From positions 2,294,001 to 2,358,000 of the forward strand of contig AP018040.2 in the NCBI GenBank assembly GCA_002356435.2: a stretch of 64,000 nt of DNA, in the 5' to 3' direction. Positions 27,867 to 37,835 of this stretch are shown piece by piece. Position 1 is the stretch's first letter; the number at the start of each line of letters is the position of its first letter. Both the position numbers and the translations under genes were made by a program. The notes under the pieces were generated by a model. The model saw only the letters and a program-made list of their open reading frames with translations. It was not told the DNA's origin and searched no databases. The DNA comes from Petrimonas sp. IBARAKI. GTDB taxonomy: Bacteria > Bacteroidota > Bacteroidia > Bacteroidales > Dysgonomonadaceae.

Positions 27867-29522
27867 TCACCATCCATTATTTTGTGTTAAATTGCTATTA
27901 ATATACACTTCATTTTGCGGAATTGGATATAGATACATTTTGTCATTCCAAACTCTTTGTTCAATAAGTTCATTTTGATATAAAAATGAGCCATCGTTAT
28001 TTTTTACTATATTCATTCCATAAATATTTGTCGTAGTATTACCAATTTTCCACCTCCTAAGATCCCAAAAACGATGATCTTCAAAAGCAAGCTCTACTCT
28101 TCTTTCATTCATCAACTTTACTCTGAATTCTTCTTTCGTTAAATTGTCAGGAAAATAAGGCATTTCTGCGCGACTCCGAATTAAATTTACTGCTTCAGCA
28201 GCTGTCATTGAAAGAGTACCTGGTCCAACGCTATAAGGGCCATAAGCTTCATTCATTGCTTCAGCATAGTTTAATAATACTTCTCCTAAACGAAATGTTA
28301 CCCACACATGTACAATTGACGAAGGGTTAACAGGGTTAAGAGAAATATTCTCTACAACATATTTTCTAAGATAATAACCTGTCCTAGTGGCATTTAATAA
28401 GGGGGGAGCATTCTTACCTCCTGCCCATATTTCTACAGATTCATTTTTAAACATCGCACCGTTATAAAGGATAGTTTTTGCAAATCTTGGGTCACGCCCA
28501 ACATAGGGGTTTAAAGGATCATACCCTGATCCGCTATCAAAAATACTCTTTCCAGTCGATTTCATCTCATAACAGTCAACAAGATTTTGAGTAGGGCAAT
28601 TACCCGTATTACCTCCTTCATAACCAATTGGAAAATTTGCTCTTTCAAAAGTATTGCTTGCACCCTGTCTTGTTTCAAAAATTAACTCTGAAGAAAAAAG
28701 GTTATTAACAAAATTATTATAAGAATCAAGTGAATACAAATTTGAATCAATAATCTTTTTTGCAGCTATTGCAGCTTCGATCCATTTCTCATTTGAATTA
28801 GAATTATTATGTAAGGGGCTGGCAGCATACAATAAAGTTCGTGCTTTTAAAGCATACGCAGCTCCTCTTGTTGCCTTTCCAGTCTCATTGCTTGGGATAT
28901 TTAAATAGCTTATTGGTAAATATTCACTTATAGCATCACATTCATCAACTATAAACTTGACTACCGATTCATATGGTACTTTAGTTGATCCATTAGCTTC
29001 TTGTTCATTGAGAACTGTAGTTATCAAGGGAATATCACCATATCTTTTAGATAGTTCAAAGTAAAAAAAAGCACGCAAAAATCTTGCTTCATACGGGAAG
29101 AGAGCGTATCTTTCCATCATTTGATCATACCCGTCGTTATAACGTAATTCCTCAAATTTTCTATTTTTAGCCAATTCATCTAACAATAGATTACACGCCC
29201 TAATTCCAGAGTACATGTTACTCCACTGGTTGTCAATCGCGTAAATCGGGCTCCAAGTGCCGTCATTAAACATTTGAACTGTTGAAGGATCCCAAACATA
29301 TTCGGCATCATCACTTGCTGAAGAACGCATAGCACCATCGATGCTACTAAAATCAGAAGGCAAATAACTATAAATATTTGTTAGAAAAGCGTGAGTAGTG
29401 CCAAATTCAGAAAAAACAAATTCTTGATTCATAGAAACATCCTCTGAGTAATCCAAATTTTCACAACTAATCAGTAAAGTTATCGCTATAGTAATTATTG
29501 GAATCAATTTAAAATATTTCAT
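27867..29522 (-). CDS. SusD/RagB-family glycan-binding lipoprotein (pair 2)
   Basis: The lipobox is LISC (Cys20) and the protein has 551 residues. The SusD features are YEARFLRAFFYFELSKRYGD in the first TPR-like region and a TRGAAYALKARTLLYAASPL helix. The RRVELAFEDHRFWDLRRWK signature and the YPIPQNEVYINSNLTQNNGW tail follow. Its susC partner gene ends 18 bp upstream. With pair 3 directly before it, this gives two consecutive SusC/SusD systems in one transcript. Confidence 0.95.
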   Translation of the reverse strand: MKYFKLIPIITIAITLLISCENLDYSEDVSMNQEFVFSEFGTTHAFLTNIYSYLPSDFSSIDGAMRSSASDDAEYVWDPSTVQMFNDGTWSPIYAIDNQWSNMYSGIRACNLLLDELAKNRKFEELRYNDGYDQMMERYALFPYEARFLRAFFYFELSKRYGDIPLITTVLNEQEANGSTKVPYESVVKFIVDECDAISEYLPISYLNIPSNETGKATRGAAYALKARTLLYAASPLHNNSNSNEKWIEAAIAAKKIIDSNLYSLDSYNNFVNNLFSSELIFETRQGASNTFERANFPIGYEGGNTGNCPTQNLVDCYEMKSTGKSIFDSGSGYDPLNPYVGRDPRFAKTILYNGAMFKNESVEIWAGGKNAPPLLNATRTGYYLRKYVVENISLNPVNPSSIVHVWVTFRLGEVLLNYAEAMNEAYGPYSVGPGTLSMTAAEAVNLIRSRAEMPYFPDNLTKEEFRVKLMNERRVELAFEDHRFWDLRRWKIGNTTTNIYGMNIVKNNDGSFLYQNELIEQRVWNDKMYLYPIPQNEVYINSNLTQNNGW

Positions 29523-29540
29523 AATAAAGATATTATATGA

Positions 29541-32537
29541 TTAAAATTCAATTTTAATACCAAAAACATATGTTGTTAATGTCGGATAAGTAATTCCAAA
29601 AGATTCTGGGTCTAAATATTTAATCCTATCAAGTGATAACAAATTATATCCTCTCAAATATAACTGCATATTACTTACACTAAAATTAGATGTTAGTTGT
29701 TGAGGAATATTATAATAAATACCCATAGATCTCAATTTAAGAAACGAACCATCTTTAAGCCAGATGTTGTTTGGCCTATAATTATTTGCATTCCCAACAG
29801 TTGTAAGTCTTGGTAATTTAGCTGTATTAGTAGTTTCAGGTGTCCAACTATTATTAGAAAAAGTAGAAATTGTAGTGTTTCCAATCAGAGGCCAAAATAC
29901 ACTTGTTGTATTCAAATAGCGTGTATAATTACCTACACCTTGTATCAATCCATCAATTCCCAATCCTTTATACTCAAAATTAAAAGCTGTTGAAAAATAT
30001 AATTCGGGAAGCGTCGTACTATATCCCATCTTCACCCGGTCATATTCATTAATTAATCCATCATCATTTTGATCCATATACTTTATATCCCCGGGTTGCA
30101 CGATAGAAAATAACTGATTAGGACTAGTAGATATTTCCTGAGAATCTTTAAAAAAGCCTATTTTTTCCCATCCAAATGCTTGACCAATACTATTGCCTGT
30201 ATATTTTAAGTATTCATAAGGCATAAAAGATTCTCCCATTTCTAGGATTTTATTTCTAGCAAATGAAACTTGTCCATTAATCTCGTATCTAAAATTCTTT
30301 TTGTTTTCATTAATGGTTAATCCTAGTTCAAACCCTTTATTCTCCACTCTACCTTTGGTTGATAACGGTAAATTTGTCCCTATTACGGAAGATATTAAAC
30401 CGGCAGACTCGACGAGTATATTTTTTCTATTATTATAAAAAATGTCCAAGTTTAACTCAAGAATATTAAACAATTTTGCGTCAATACCCAGGTTTGTTTT
30501 CATCGAAGATTCATAGGTAACATTCTTGGTGCCCAACCTGCCTTCTTGGTATCCTCCCATTGCAGTATTATTATTGTTAAAATAATATACACCTGAGCCA
30601 ACAAAATTAGTATTTTTGATATTTTGTGGTATTAAATCATTTCCTGTTAGGCCCCAAGATGACCTTATTTTAAGCTCATTTATTTTAGAGTTATTAAACC
30701 AATCTTCGTTTGATAATTTCCAAGCAAAGGATAATGCTGGAAATAGTCCATACTTCTGACCTTTTGGTAACATATTTGTTCCATTATATGCTAATGAAAA
30801 ATCAACAAAGTACTTTTTTAACTTGGAATATTGCATGTTTAATAAAAATAATTGTCGAACAAAAGTATTTAAGTGTCCTCCTCTACTTAGATAATCTTGC
30901 TGAAACAATAACATTGAATTTAATTCATCACTATTGAAAGATTTTGAGTATTTTAGGTTTGTTTCAAACGTAGCATGCATCCATGCTGCTCCTAAATAAT
31001 CGTAATAAGATAATTCAGTATCTCTTCCAAATACATCAGTGGATGTTTCAATTACTTCGCCAGTTTCTGGATCTTTGATTAAATTAATCGATTCATATTG
31101 AAACTGTTTTCTTTTTCCCTCCATATAAGTAGCCGAATTATCGTATGCTACAGCGATTTCTGCAGATAAACCATTTATAAATGCCTCTAAACCTTGTTTT
31201 AATCTTGCATCAATAAATAGCTCACGTTCGTACTCTACACCGTAACCCGTTGCAGAAATTTGAGCAATAGGATTACCGTCATATATAGGAGATCCTCCCC
31301 AAATATTATTTTGAGTTTTAATTGGAAAAGCAGCAGATGGAATAGTGTATAGAGCTCTCATTATATTATCCTGCCCATTTCCTGGACTTCTCAACTCTCG
31401 TAAAAAAGCTCCTACATTAGTTTGCAATAATGTTGATTTTGTTAAGTTAATATCCAAATTTGTACGTAAATTAAATTTTTTGAAAGCAAGTTGAGTATTA
31501 TAACCTTCATTTTCATTCACTGGTTCCAACAAACCATTGTCCGTTTGGTAATTTAACATAGCAAAATATTTAATTCTTTTTTCATTCCCTTCAAAAGATA
31601 TATTGAAATTATTTGAATTTCCAAAATCTCTAAAAGCTTCATTTAGCCAGTTAACGCTTGGATACAAATAGGGAGAATTTTCTGATTTAAATAAAGATAA
31701 TTCATCCGAAGAATAGATTGGAGATAATCCATCATTAATTCGAGCTTGATTTAATGCACTTGCATAACCATGTCCATTTAAAAATTCAGGAAGACGAAAA
31801 GCTTTATTAATACCATGATCATAAGATACAGAAATTTTATGTCCAGGTTCTGAACCTCTTTTTGTTGTGACCAATAAGACTCCATTTGCACCACGTAAAC
31901 CAAATTTTGCAAGTGAGGCGGCATCTTTTAATATTTCAATACTCGAAATCTCATGTATTGATAATGAAGACATTGGACGTTCAAGGCCATCTACTAGAAC
32001 CAATATTGATCCATTACCTAATGTTTCATATCCTCTAATAAAGAGTGATGCCCCATTCCTCCAATTACCACCACCATTTTCTAAAACAGTTAGTCCGGGC
32101 ATGCTCCCAAAAAGTGCATTTGATGGATTGAAAACAAACTTTTTCTCAAGTTTATCTGAATTAACTTTTCCAATAGAAGAAGTTAATTCACTTTTTTTAG
32201 CGGTTACTCCATATCCTAATTGTATGAATTCTTCTTCAGTATTGAGTTTTATTATTTTTGTATCCTCTGAGATTTTGAATGTTTCATTTTGATTCTGTAA
32301 AGTTATCACTTCAATATGTTGCCCAATTTCACCTTCAATAGTGAAATTTCCGTACTCATCAGATAAGACGCTTTTTCGTGGGTCTTCCTTGATGAAAATA
32401 TGGGCTTCATTAATTGGATCTCCATTTTGATCAATTAATACAGCTTCAATCTTTTTTGATTGTGCAATTCCATCAAAAAATATGAAAAAAACTAATCCAA
32501 GGAGTATCAAAAGTTTTCTATGATTTTTGGTTTTCAT
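29541..32537 (-). CDS. SusC/RagA-family TonB-dependent transporter (pair 2)
   Basis: This 998-residue outer-membrane importer has a signal peptide (to about 25), a short carboxypeptidase-like N-terminal domain (AVLIDQNGDPINEAHIFIKE) and a plug with EILKDAASLAKFGLRGANGV. A beta barrel ends in TYVFGIKIEF. The region before the plug (EEEFIQLGYGVTAKKSELTS) replaces the usual DEVVVVGYG TonB-box form, so coupling to TonB may be weaker or use another partner. It lies 34 bp after susD pair 3. Divergence from the other two SusC proteins suggests a different ligand shape rather than a recent duplication. Confidence 0.94.
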   Translation of the reverse strand: MKTKNHRKLLILLGLVFFIFFDGIAQSKKIEAVLIDQNGDPINEAHIFIKEDPRKSVLSDEYGNFTIEGEIGQHIEVITLQNQNETFKISEDTKIIKLNTEEEFIQLGYGVTAKKSELTSSIGKVNSDKLEKKFVFNPSNALFGSMPGLTVLENGGGNWRNGASLFIRGYETLGNGSILVLVDGLERPMSSLSIHEISSIEILKDAASLAKFGLRGANGVLLVTTKRGSEPGHKISVSYDHGINKAFRLPEFLNGHGYASALNQARINDGLSPIYSSDELSLFKSENSPYLYPSVNWLNEAFRDFGNSNNFNISFEGNEKRIKYFAMLNYQTDNGLLEPVNENEGYNTQLAFKKFNLRTNLDINLTKSTLLQTNVGAFLRELRSPGNGQDNIMRALYTIPSAAFPIKTQNNIWGGSPIYDGNPIAQISATGYGVEYERELFIDARLKQGLEAFINGLSAEIAVAYDNSATYMEGKRKQFQYESINLIKDPETGEVIETSTDVFGRDTELSYYDYLGAAWMHATFETNLKYSKSFNSDELNSMLLFQQDYLSRGGHLNTFVRQLFLLNMQYSKLKKYFVDFSLAYNGTNMLPKGQKYGLFPALSFAWKLSNEDWFNNSKINELKIRSSWGLTGNDLIPQNIKNTNFVGSGVYYFNNNNTAMGGYQEGRLGTKNVTYESSMKTNLGIDAKLFNILELNLDIFYNNRKNILVESAGLISSVIGTNLPLSTKGRVENKGFELGLTINENKKNFRYEINGQVSFARNKILEMGESFMPYEYLKYTGNSIGQAFGWEKIGFFKDSQEISTSPNQLFSIVQPGDIKYMDQNDDGLINEYDRVKMGYSTTLPELYFSTAFNFEYKGLGIDGLIQGVGNYTRYLNTTSVFWPLIGNTTISTFSNNSWTPETTNTAKLPRLTTVGNANNYRPNNIWLKDGSFLKLRSMGIYYNIPQQLTSNFSVSNMQLYLRGYNLLSLDRIKYLDPESFGITYPTLTTYVFGIKIEF

Positions 32538-32571
32538 ATCATTTTTTATTATAATAAATTATATTAAACTA

Positions 32572-34350
32572 TTATTCCCATCCTGGATTTTGTATAAGCC
32601 CATAACCTTTATCAAGTTCATTAGTAGCGAAAGCACTGAGATACCATTTGGGAGAGAAATTATTTTGCCAATATCGTGTTGGTTTGTTAAATTCAACATA
32701 TGTTTTTTGCCCGGTATTAGGGTCTCTATATATATTTAATCCTTTAATATCCTTTTTAAAGATATCTTCCCTTTTCCATCTAATTATATCATACCATCTG
32801 ACTTCTTCATAGCCAAATTCACAAGCTCGTTCATTCAATATTATTTCTCTGAATTCTTCTTTTGATAAACCTGTAGGGAGGTCTCCTAATCCAACTCTAT
32901 TTCTGACAATATTTACACACCGATAAGCTTCTGCCGTTGGTCCATTATTTACTTCATTGGCAGCCTCAGCATAAGATAAATATATCTCAGCTAATCTCAA
33001 GTATGGCCATTCAGTAACAGCAGATCCTGATGTTTCAGGAGTTCTTTCAAGTCCAAATTTTCTCCATCCAAATCCAGTTGCAGCCTGAGTTGCATTTTCT
33101 GTGGGACGATCTACTCCACCAACCCACATCTGCGCAGTCCGTCCCATATAATAGTCACCATCAACTAGAACAGTTTCGTATAGTCTTGGGTCTCTATTTA
33201 TTAATGGATTATTCGGGTCATATCCTGAAGTCGGACTTGTTATAGGCTCTCCATTAGCCATTGGAAACATTTTAACATAATTGTATGTTGGCCCGCCTAC
33301 ACCATACCATGCAATAAGTTGGTACATTAAATAATTAGGATCAAAAAAGCCATTTGGTTTATAGGTTATTCTGGTAGTAATTAATAATTCACCGTTACCT
33401 CTTTTATAATATGCATCTTGAAAATCTTTTCGAGGATTTCCTGTTTTTACCAAAGCATACCCTCCTTCGGATTCTACTTTCTCTATTAACTCATGTGCAG
33501 CGTCTGCAGCTTTACCCCACAAGCTCTGATCATATTTACCATGCCATGTTAATTTTTTTTCAGATGCCGAACCTTCAAGAAAAGGTTGATCACTATTAAA
33601 TAAAGGACTAGCACTAAAAAGTAAAACTCTAGCTTTTAATCCCATAGCAGCAGCCTTAGTGAAACGTCCATCCCAATTATTTGTGTCCTGTATAATCCAA
33701 GGTAAATCTGGGATTGCTTCATCAATTAATGCTACGATCGAATCTGCAGTAGCGAGACTTGTGCTTCTTTCAATATTTAAATCTTCGTCCACAGCATAAG
33801 CGTGATTTATCCATGGTACTCCTCCGTAATGCCTGAACATATCTGTATAATGAACCGCAATGATCATTTTTGCTTCAGCAATTAATTTATTCTTGGTTTG
33901 CTGATCTATATTGGGTACATTTCCTATATTCGCTATGAAAATGTAGCTCGACCTTATTCCTCTCCAGGCATCACGTCTTTTAACAAAATTATATTTAGTA
34001 CCTTGTGCCCAGTATGCTCCATTTTCAAAATCAGGCTGATAAGCTCCAGTATAATAGGTTGTTTGACTTCCAGACCAAGTTAGATCCGATTGATTTAGAT
34101 CAGTTATAGATTCAATGATATCCCCCCCCATATAAAGTCCGTCACCCCAATTAGTAGGCATTCCATAAGGCAATGTTTTATAGGCACCCCATAAAAATTG
34201 TTCTGCATATTCAAGTTTTGAGAAAATTGTGTCCTTTGTTACATCCACACTAGGTGGTTTTTCAAGAAAATTATCCCCAAAATCCGCACATCCACCGAGT
34301 TTTGTTAGCATCAAAAGCACGGACAAAATCAATATATTATTTGTTTTCAT
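32572..34350 (-). CDS. SusD/RagB-family glycan-binding lipoprotein (pair 3)
   Basis: This lipoprotein of 592 residues has a signal ending at GGC (Cys21) and mature start CADFGDNFLEKPPS. It shows the SusD helices AAAMGLKARVLLFSASPLFN, the ACEFGYEEVRWYDIIRWKR signature and a GYGLIQNPGWE tail. It is the longest of the three SusD proteins. The partner susC gene lies 12 bp upstream. It presumably forms a surface complex with that transporter. Confidence 0.95.
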   Translation of the reverse strand: MKTNNILILSVLLMLTKLGGCADFGDNFLEKPPSVDVTKDTIFSKLEYAEQFLWGAYKTLPYGMPTNWGDGLYMGGDIIESITDLNQSDLTWSGSQTTYYTGAYQPDFENGAYWAQGTKYNFVKRRDAWRGIRSSYIFIANIGNVPNIDQQTKNKLIAEAKMIIAVHYTDMFRHYGGVPWINHAYAVDEDLNIERSTSLATADSIVALIDEAIPDLPWIIQDTNNWDGRFTKAAAMGLKARVLLFSASPLFNSDQPFLEGSASEKKLTWHGKYDQSLWGKAADAAHELIEKVESEGGYALVKTGNPRKDFQDAYYKRGNGELLITTRITYKPNGFFDPNYLMYQLIAWYGVGGPTYNYVKMFPMANGEPITSPTSGYDPNNPLINRDPRLYETVLVDGDYYMGRTAQMWVGGVDRPTENATQAATGFGWRKFGLERTPETSGSAVTEWPYLRLAEIYLSYAEAANEVNNGPTAEAYRCVNIVRNRVGLGDLPTGLSKEEFREIILNERACEFGYEEVRWYDIIRWKREDIFKKDIKGLNIYRDPNTGQKTYVEFNKPTRYWQNNFSPKWYLSAFATNELDKGYGLIQNPGWE

Positions 34351-34362
34351 AGTTATGTATTA

Positions 34363-37300
34363 TTAAAATTTCACGGAAAGCCCTATGTTAAAAATCTTCA
34401 TTAATAAATAATCCATATCTCCACCCGATGCTTCCGGATCAATAACTTTTAACCTATCCCAAGTATATAAATTGTATCCATTTAAGTAAACTCTCATGTT
34501 ACCAATGCCTAAACGCTTTAAACCAGAAGTATTGAAATTATAACCTAATTCAACATTTTTTAAGCGAATGTAAGATGCATCTTTCATCCAAAAATCAGAA
34601 TCCTTTAAATTATTTGCTGCGCTTGCAGCCAAACCTAAACGAGGATAAGTAGCGTTATTCCCTTTTTCTGGAGTCCATTGTCCATCTACCATATATTGTA
34701 ATAGAGAATGGTCATGTGTACTACCAAAAGCAGTTCTATATAAGGATTGTAAATTTCTTGATGTGTGAGTTGCACCTGAAAAAAGCATTACTAGATCAAA
34801 ATTTTTAAAATTAAATCCGATATTAGCACCAAATACATATTCAGGATATTCTGGATAACCAATCGCTTTCGTATCATAATTATCAATTCGTCCATCTTGA
34901 TTTATATCTTTATATCTCATATCACCCGGAACTGGTATCATATTGTGATCTGGAAAATCTTTGTAGTTTTGAACATCTTCTTTCGACCAAAAACCATCCC
35001 AAATTAATCCCCATCGTTGTCCAACAGGTTTTCCTGTTCTCAATAACCAATCATATTTTTTTGGTATTTCGTCTGAAAACAATATTTTATTTCGTGAAAA
35101 TGAAACATTGGAATTAATAAAGTAATTAAAATCTCCTAATTTATCCCTCCACTCAATTGACAATTCATATCCACGATTTTCAACTTCTCCAATATTAACT
35201 GCTGGTAATGTAATCGCAAGATATTCGGGGACAACTTGACGGGTAGTAAGAATATTATTTCTATATTCATCAAACAAATCAAAAGTAAAACCTAACTTGC
35301 TGTTAATTATTCTCAAGTCTACTCCAACGTTTCTTTTTCTGGCTTTTTCCCAAGTTACATTAGGATTTCCTACTTGTCCTTCTGAAGCCGTATATTGATT
35401 AACCGGATTATCGGTTCCGAAATTATAACCACCTGACTGTAACAAATAGCTGTCAGGTAGATAAAGAAATCTATTTCCACCCTGAATATCATTTCCAACT
35501 ATTCCATAAGATGCTCTAAATTTTAAATAATCAATAAAATCTATATTTTTCATAAAGGTTTCTTCTGTTGGAATCCATCCAACTGAAACAGCAGGAAATA
35601 ATCCAAATCTTTTACCTTTAGCAAAATTTTCAGAACCGTTATATCCCAAATTTATATCTAACATATACTTGGTCATATAATCGTAAGTAACTCTCCCTGC
35701 AATTCCAACATAACCTAAAGGTATATCTCTGAATGCAGCAGGATAAAAGATCTTATTTGCATTATAAAGTATTAATCCTGTAATATTATGGTCTCCAAAA
35801 CTATTACTATATGATAGAGCTGTTTCAAAATACCAATTTCTCGATTTAGAAGATGATTCACTAAATCCTCTTTGACCATCAATTCCAAACTTTCTGAAAA
35901 CAACTTTTCTGCTGTCAGGTTTGGTGGAATCAACATCTTTTTCAAAATATGGTTCATAATAGGCTCTACTTACTGGCATGTTTTTTGTTCTGGAAAAAGA
36001 ACTGTTATTAGCATATTTTATTCTATATGAAAGTCCTTTTGTTATAAAATCGAGATTTTGAGTAAGAAGTATATCAAGATTTAATACGTTATTATTGAAT
36101 TTGGTAGTACCTAAGTTGTAAAAATGATCAAGAGCATCATACTTTGCCCCTGAGATGTAAGTATTTCCAACGCGGATATATTTACCATCCACAATACCTG
36201 GTCCGGTAAATGGTGCAGCCCAGTTCATGTATTCAAAAAGGTCATTTATTGTCCAACCAGGATTCCCAGACTGGTACGGCATACTGCGAACCTCGCTTCT
36301 TCCTCCCGTTGTAAGTGAAATTTTTGTACTTTTAGTTACATCAACATCGATATTTGCCCTGTAATTATATCTGTCATAACCAAAATTATAATTTACATCT
36401 GAACCAAAAGTATTAAACATTCCATCTTGTCTAAGATATCCTACGGACACAAAATATTTTACGATTTCTGTCCCTCCAGATATATTAACATTATTATTTG
36501 TTTGCAGGGATGCGGGTTTAAATATTATGGAGGGCCAATCCATGTCGGGATAAATCAAAGGATCTGAACCAGTCCTAAAAGCTTCAATAGCTTCATCAGA
36601 AAATTTCAATTGAGCATTTGGGTTGTCATTTAATTGTGCCTGATTATAGCTCGTAGCATAAGTATATGCATCAGCATATTTAAGGAGTTTGGTTGGAGAT
36701 TGCAATCCAAAACTTGTAGTAAAAGAAACTGTTGGAGTTCCTTCACTACCTCTCTTTGTTGTAACTAAGATAACTCCGTTTGCTCCTCTAATTCCATAAA
36801 CTGCTGTAGCTGATGCATCTTTTAAAACTGTAATAGATTCAACTTCATTTGGATCCAACTGAGTAAATGAACGCTCCACCCCATCTACCATTATCAATGG
36901 AGCTGATCTGGATTCAAATAATGAACCTATTCCACGCACCAAAATGCGTGGATCATCAGCGCCAGGCATTCCTGAATATTGTATAGTAGATAAACCTGTT
37001 ACCCTACCAGCTAAAGTATTTGCTATACTTGCTGCAGGCGATTTTATTAAGACATCAGAACTAACAGATGATACGGAACCTGTCACTGTAAATTTCTTTT
37101 GAGTACCATATCCTACAACAACAACTTCATCCAACGTTCTTCTGTCCTCTTCTAACGTAATATTAAGAGTTGTTCTTCCATCGATAGGAACATCTTTTTC
37201 TATATACCCGATATATGAAATACGAAGTATTGCGTTTGGCGGAATATTTAGCGTAAAGTTTCCTTCTACATCTGTTACAGTTCCATTCATCGTCCCTAGT

Positions 37301-37548
37301 TCAATTACATTTGCTCCAATGATTGGTTCACCATTTTCATCTGTAACATTACCTCTAATTGTGATATTTACCTGCTGTTGAATTTCTAGAGAATGGAAAG
37401 ATGCATTAAAATACTCCTTAGCCCAGTAAATATCAGTTGAGGTTTTAGAAAAAAGAGAAAATGTACATAATAAGAATAAAATTATTAACATGCCCCTTGA
37501 TGGATGTTTAGCCATGTCATAAATATTTTTCTCGGTATAATCATTCAT
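34363..37548 (-). CDS. SusC/RagA-family TonB-dependent transporter (pair 3)
   Basis: This outer-membrane importer has 1061 residues. It has a long N-terminal extension before the mature start (a second Met at residue 13 may be the true start), then the carboxypeptidase-like domain (ITIRGNVTDENGEPIIGANV). The TonB-box region DEVVVVGYGTQKK, the plug with ITVLKDASATAVYGIRGANG, and a barrel ending IFNIGLSVKF follow. It is the first gene of operon C. Operator C lies about 190-265 bp upstream, and the regulator gene ends just beyond it. Expression is probably tightly inducible. Confidence 0.95.
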   Translation of the reverse strand: MNDYTEKNIYDMAKHPSRGMLIILFLLCTFSLFSKTSTDIYWAKEYFNASFHSLEIQQQVNITIRGNVTDENGEPIIGANVIELGTMNGTVTDVEGNFTLNIPPNAILRISYIGYIEKDVPIDGRTTLNITLEEDRRTLDEVVVVGYGTQKKFTVTGSVSSVSSDVLIKSPAASIANTLAGRVTGLSTIQYSGMPGADDPRILVRGIGSLFESRSAPLIMVDGVERSFTQLDPNEVESITVLKDASATAVYGIRGANGVILVTTKRGSEGTPTVSFTTSFGLQSPTKLLKYADAYTYATSYNQAQLNDNPNAQLKFSDEAIEAFRTGSDPLIYPDMDWPSIIFKPASLQTNNNVNISGGTEIVKYFVSVGYLRQDGMFNTFGSDVNYNFGYDRYNYRANIDVDVTKSTKISLTTGGRSEVRSMPYQSGNPGWTINDLFEYMNWAAPFTGPGIVDGKYIRVGNTYISGAKYDALDHFYNLGTTKFNNNVLNLDILLTQNLDFITKGLSYRIKYANNSSFSRTKNMPVSRAYYEPYFEKDVDSTKPDSRKVVFRKFGIDGQRGFSESSSKSRNWYFETALSYSNSFGDHNITGLILYNANKIFYPAAFRDIPLGYVGIAGRVTYDYMTKYMLDINLGYNGSENFAKGKRFGLFPAVSVGWIPTEETFMKNIDFIDYLKFRASYGIVGNDIQGGNRFLYLPDSYLLQSGGYNFGTDNPVNQYTASEGQVGNPNVTWEKARKRNVGVDLRIINSKLGFTFDLFDEYRNNILTTRQVVPEYLAITLPAVNIGEVENRGYELSIEWRDKLGDFNYFINSNVSFSRNKILFSDEIPKKYDWLLRTGKPVGQRWGLIWDGFWSKEDVQNYKDFPDHNMIPVPGDMRYKDINQDGRIDNYDTKAIGYPEYPEYVFGANIGFNFKNFDLVMLFSGATHTSRNLQSLYRTAFGSTHDHSLLQYMVDGQWTPEKGNNATYPRLGLAASAANNLKDSDFWMKDASYIRLKNVELGYNFNTSGLKRLGIGNMRVYLNGYNLYTWDRLKVIDPEASGGDMDYLLMKIFNIGLSVKF

Positions 37549-37737
37549 ATTAAATAAATTTAAATTGTATAAAGTTAAATAGTCATGTTCATTAAAATAA
37601 ATATCAATTACTTAATTTATAAAATGTTTATGTTATTTCCCATAGGCATTACTAATTGTATGAACTTATAACCTCATTCGCTTAAATTAACACATAAGAA
37701 GGACATCATCTCAGTTACATTTTTCATCTTAGATATA

Positions 37738-37812
37738 CAAATTAAATAACTTAAGATCAGGAAATGGATACTTATTGCGCAGAATATTATACATTTTGCG
37801 CAGAATGAGAAA
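37738..37812 (-). promoter_or_regulatory. Operator C: 21-bp-spaced TTGCGCA repeat plus -7-like box, upstream of susC pair 3
   Basis: Two perfect half-sites TTGCGCA lie at 37775-37781 and 37796-37802, starts 21 bp apart, followed by GAATGAGAAA. The minus-strand box TTAATTTG (37745-37738) begins exactly 30 bp from the near half-site, as at operators A and B. This is the most symmetrical of the three copies and lies 24 bp past the end of the XylR/AraC-type regulator gene. The rest of 37549-37835 is AT-rich leader. Confidence 0.8.
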
Positions 37813-37835
37813 AAATGAAATATTGATATATTTTA

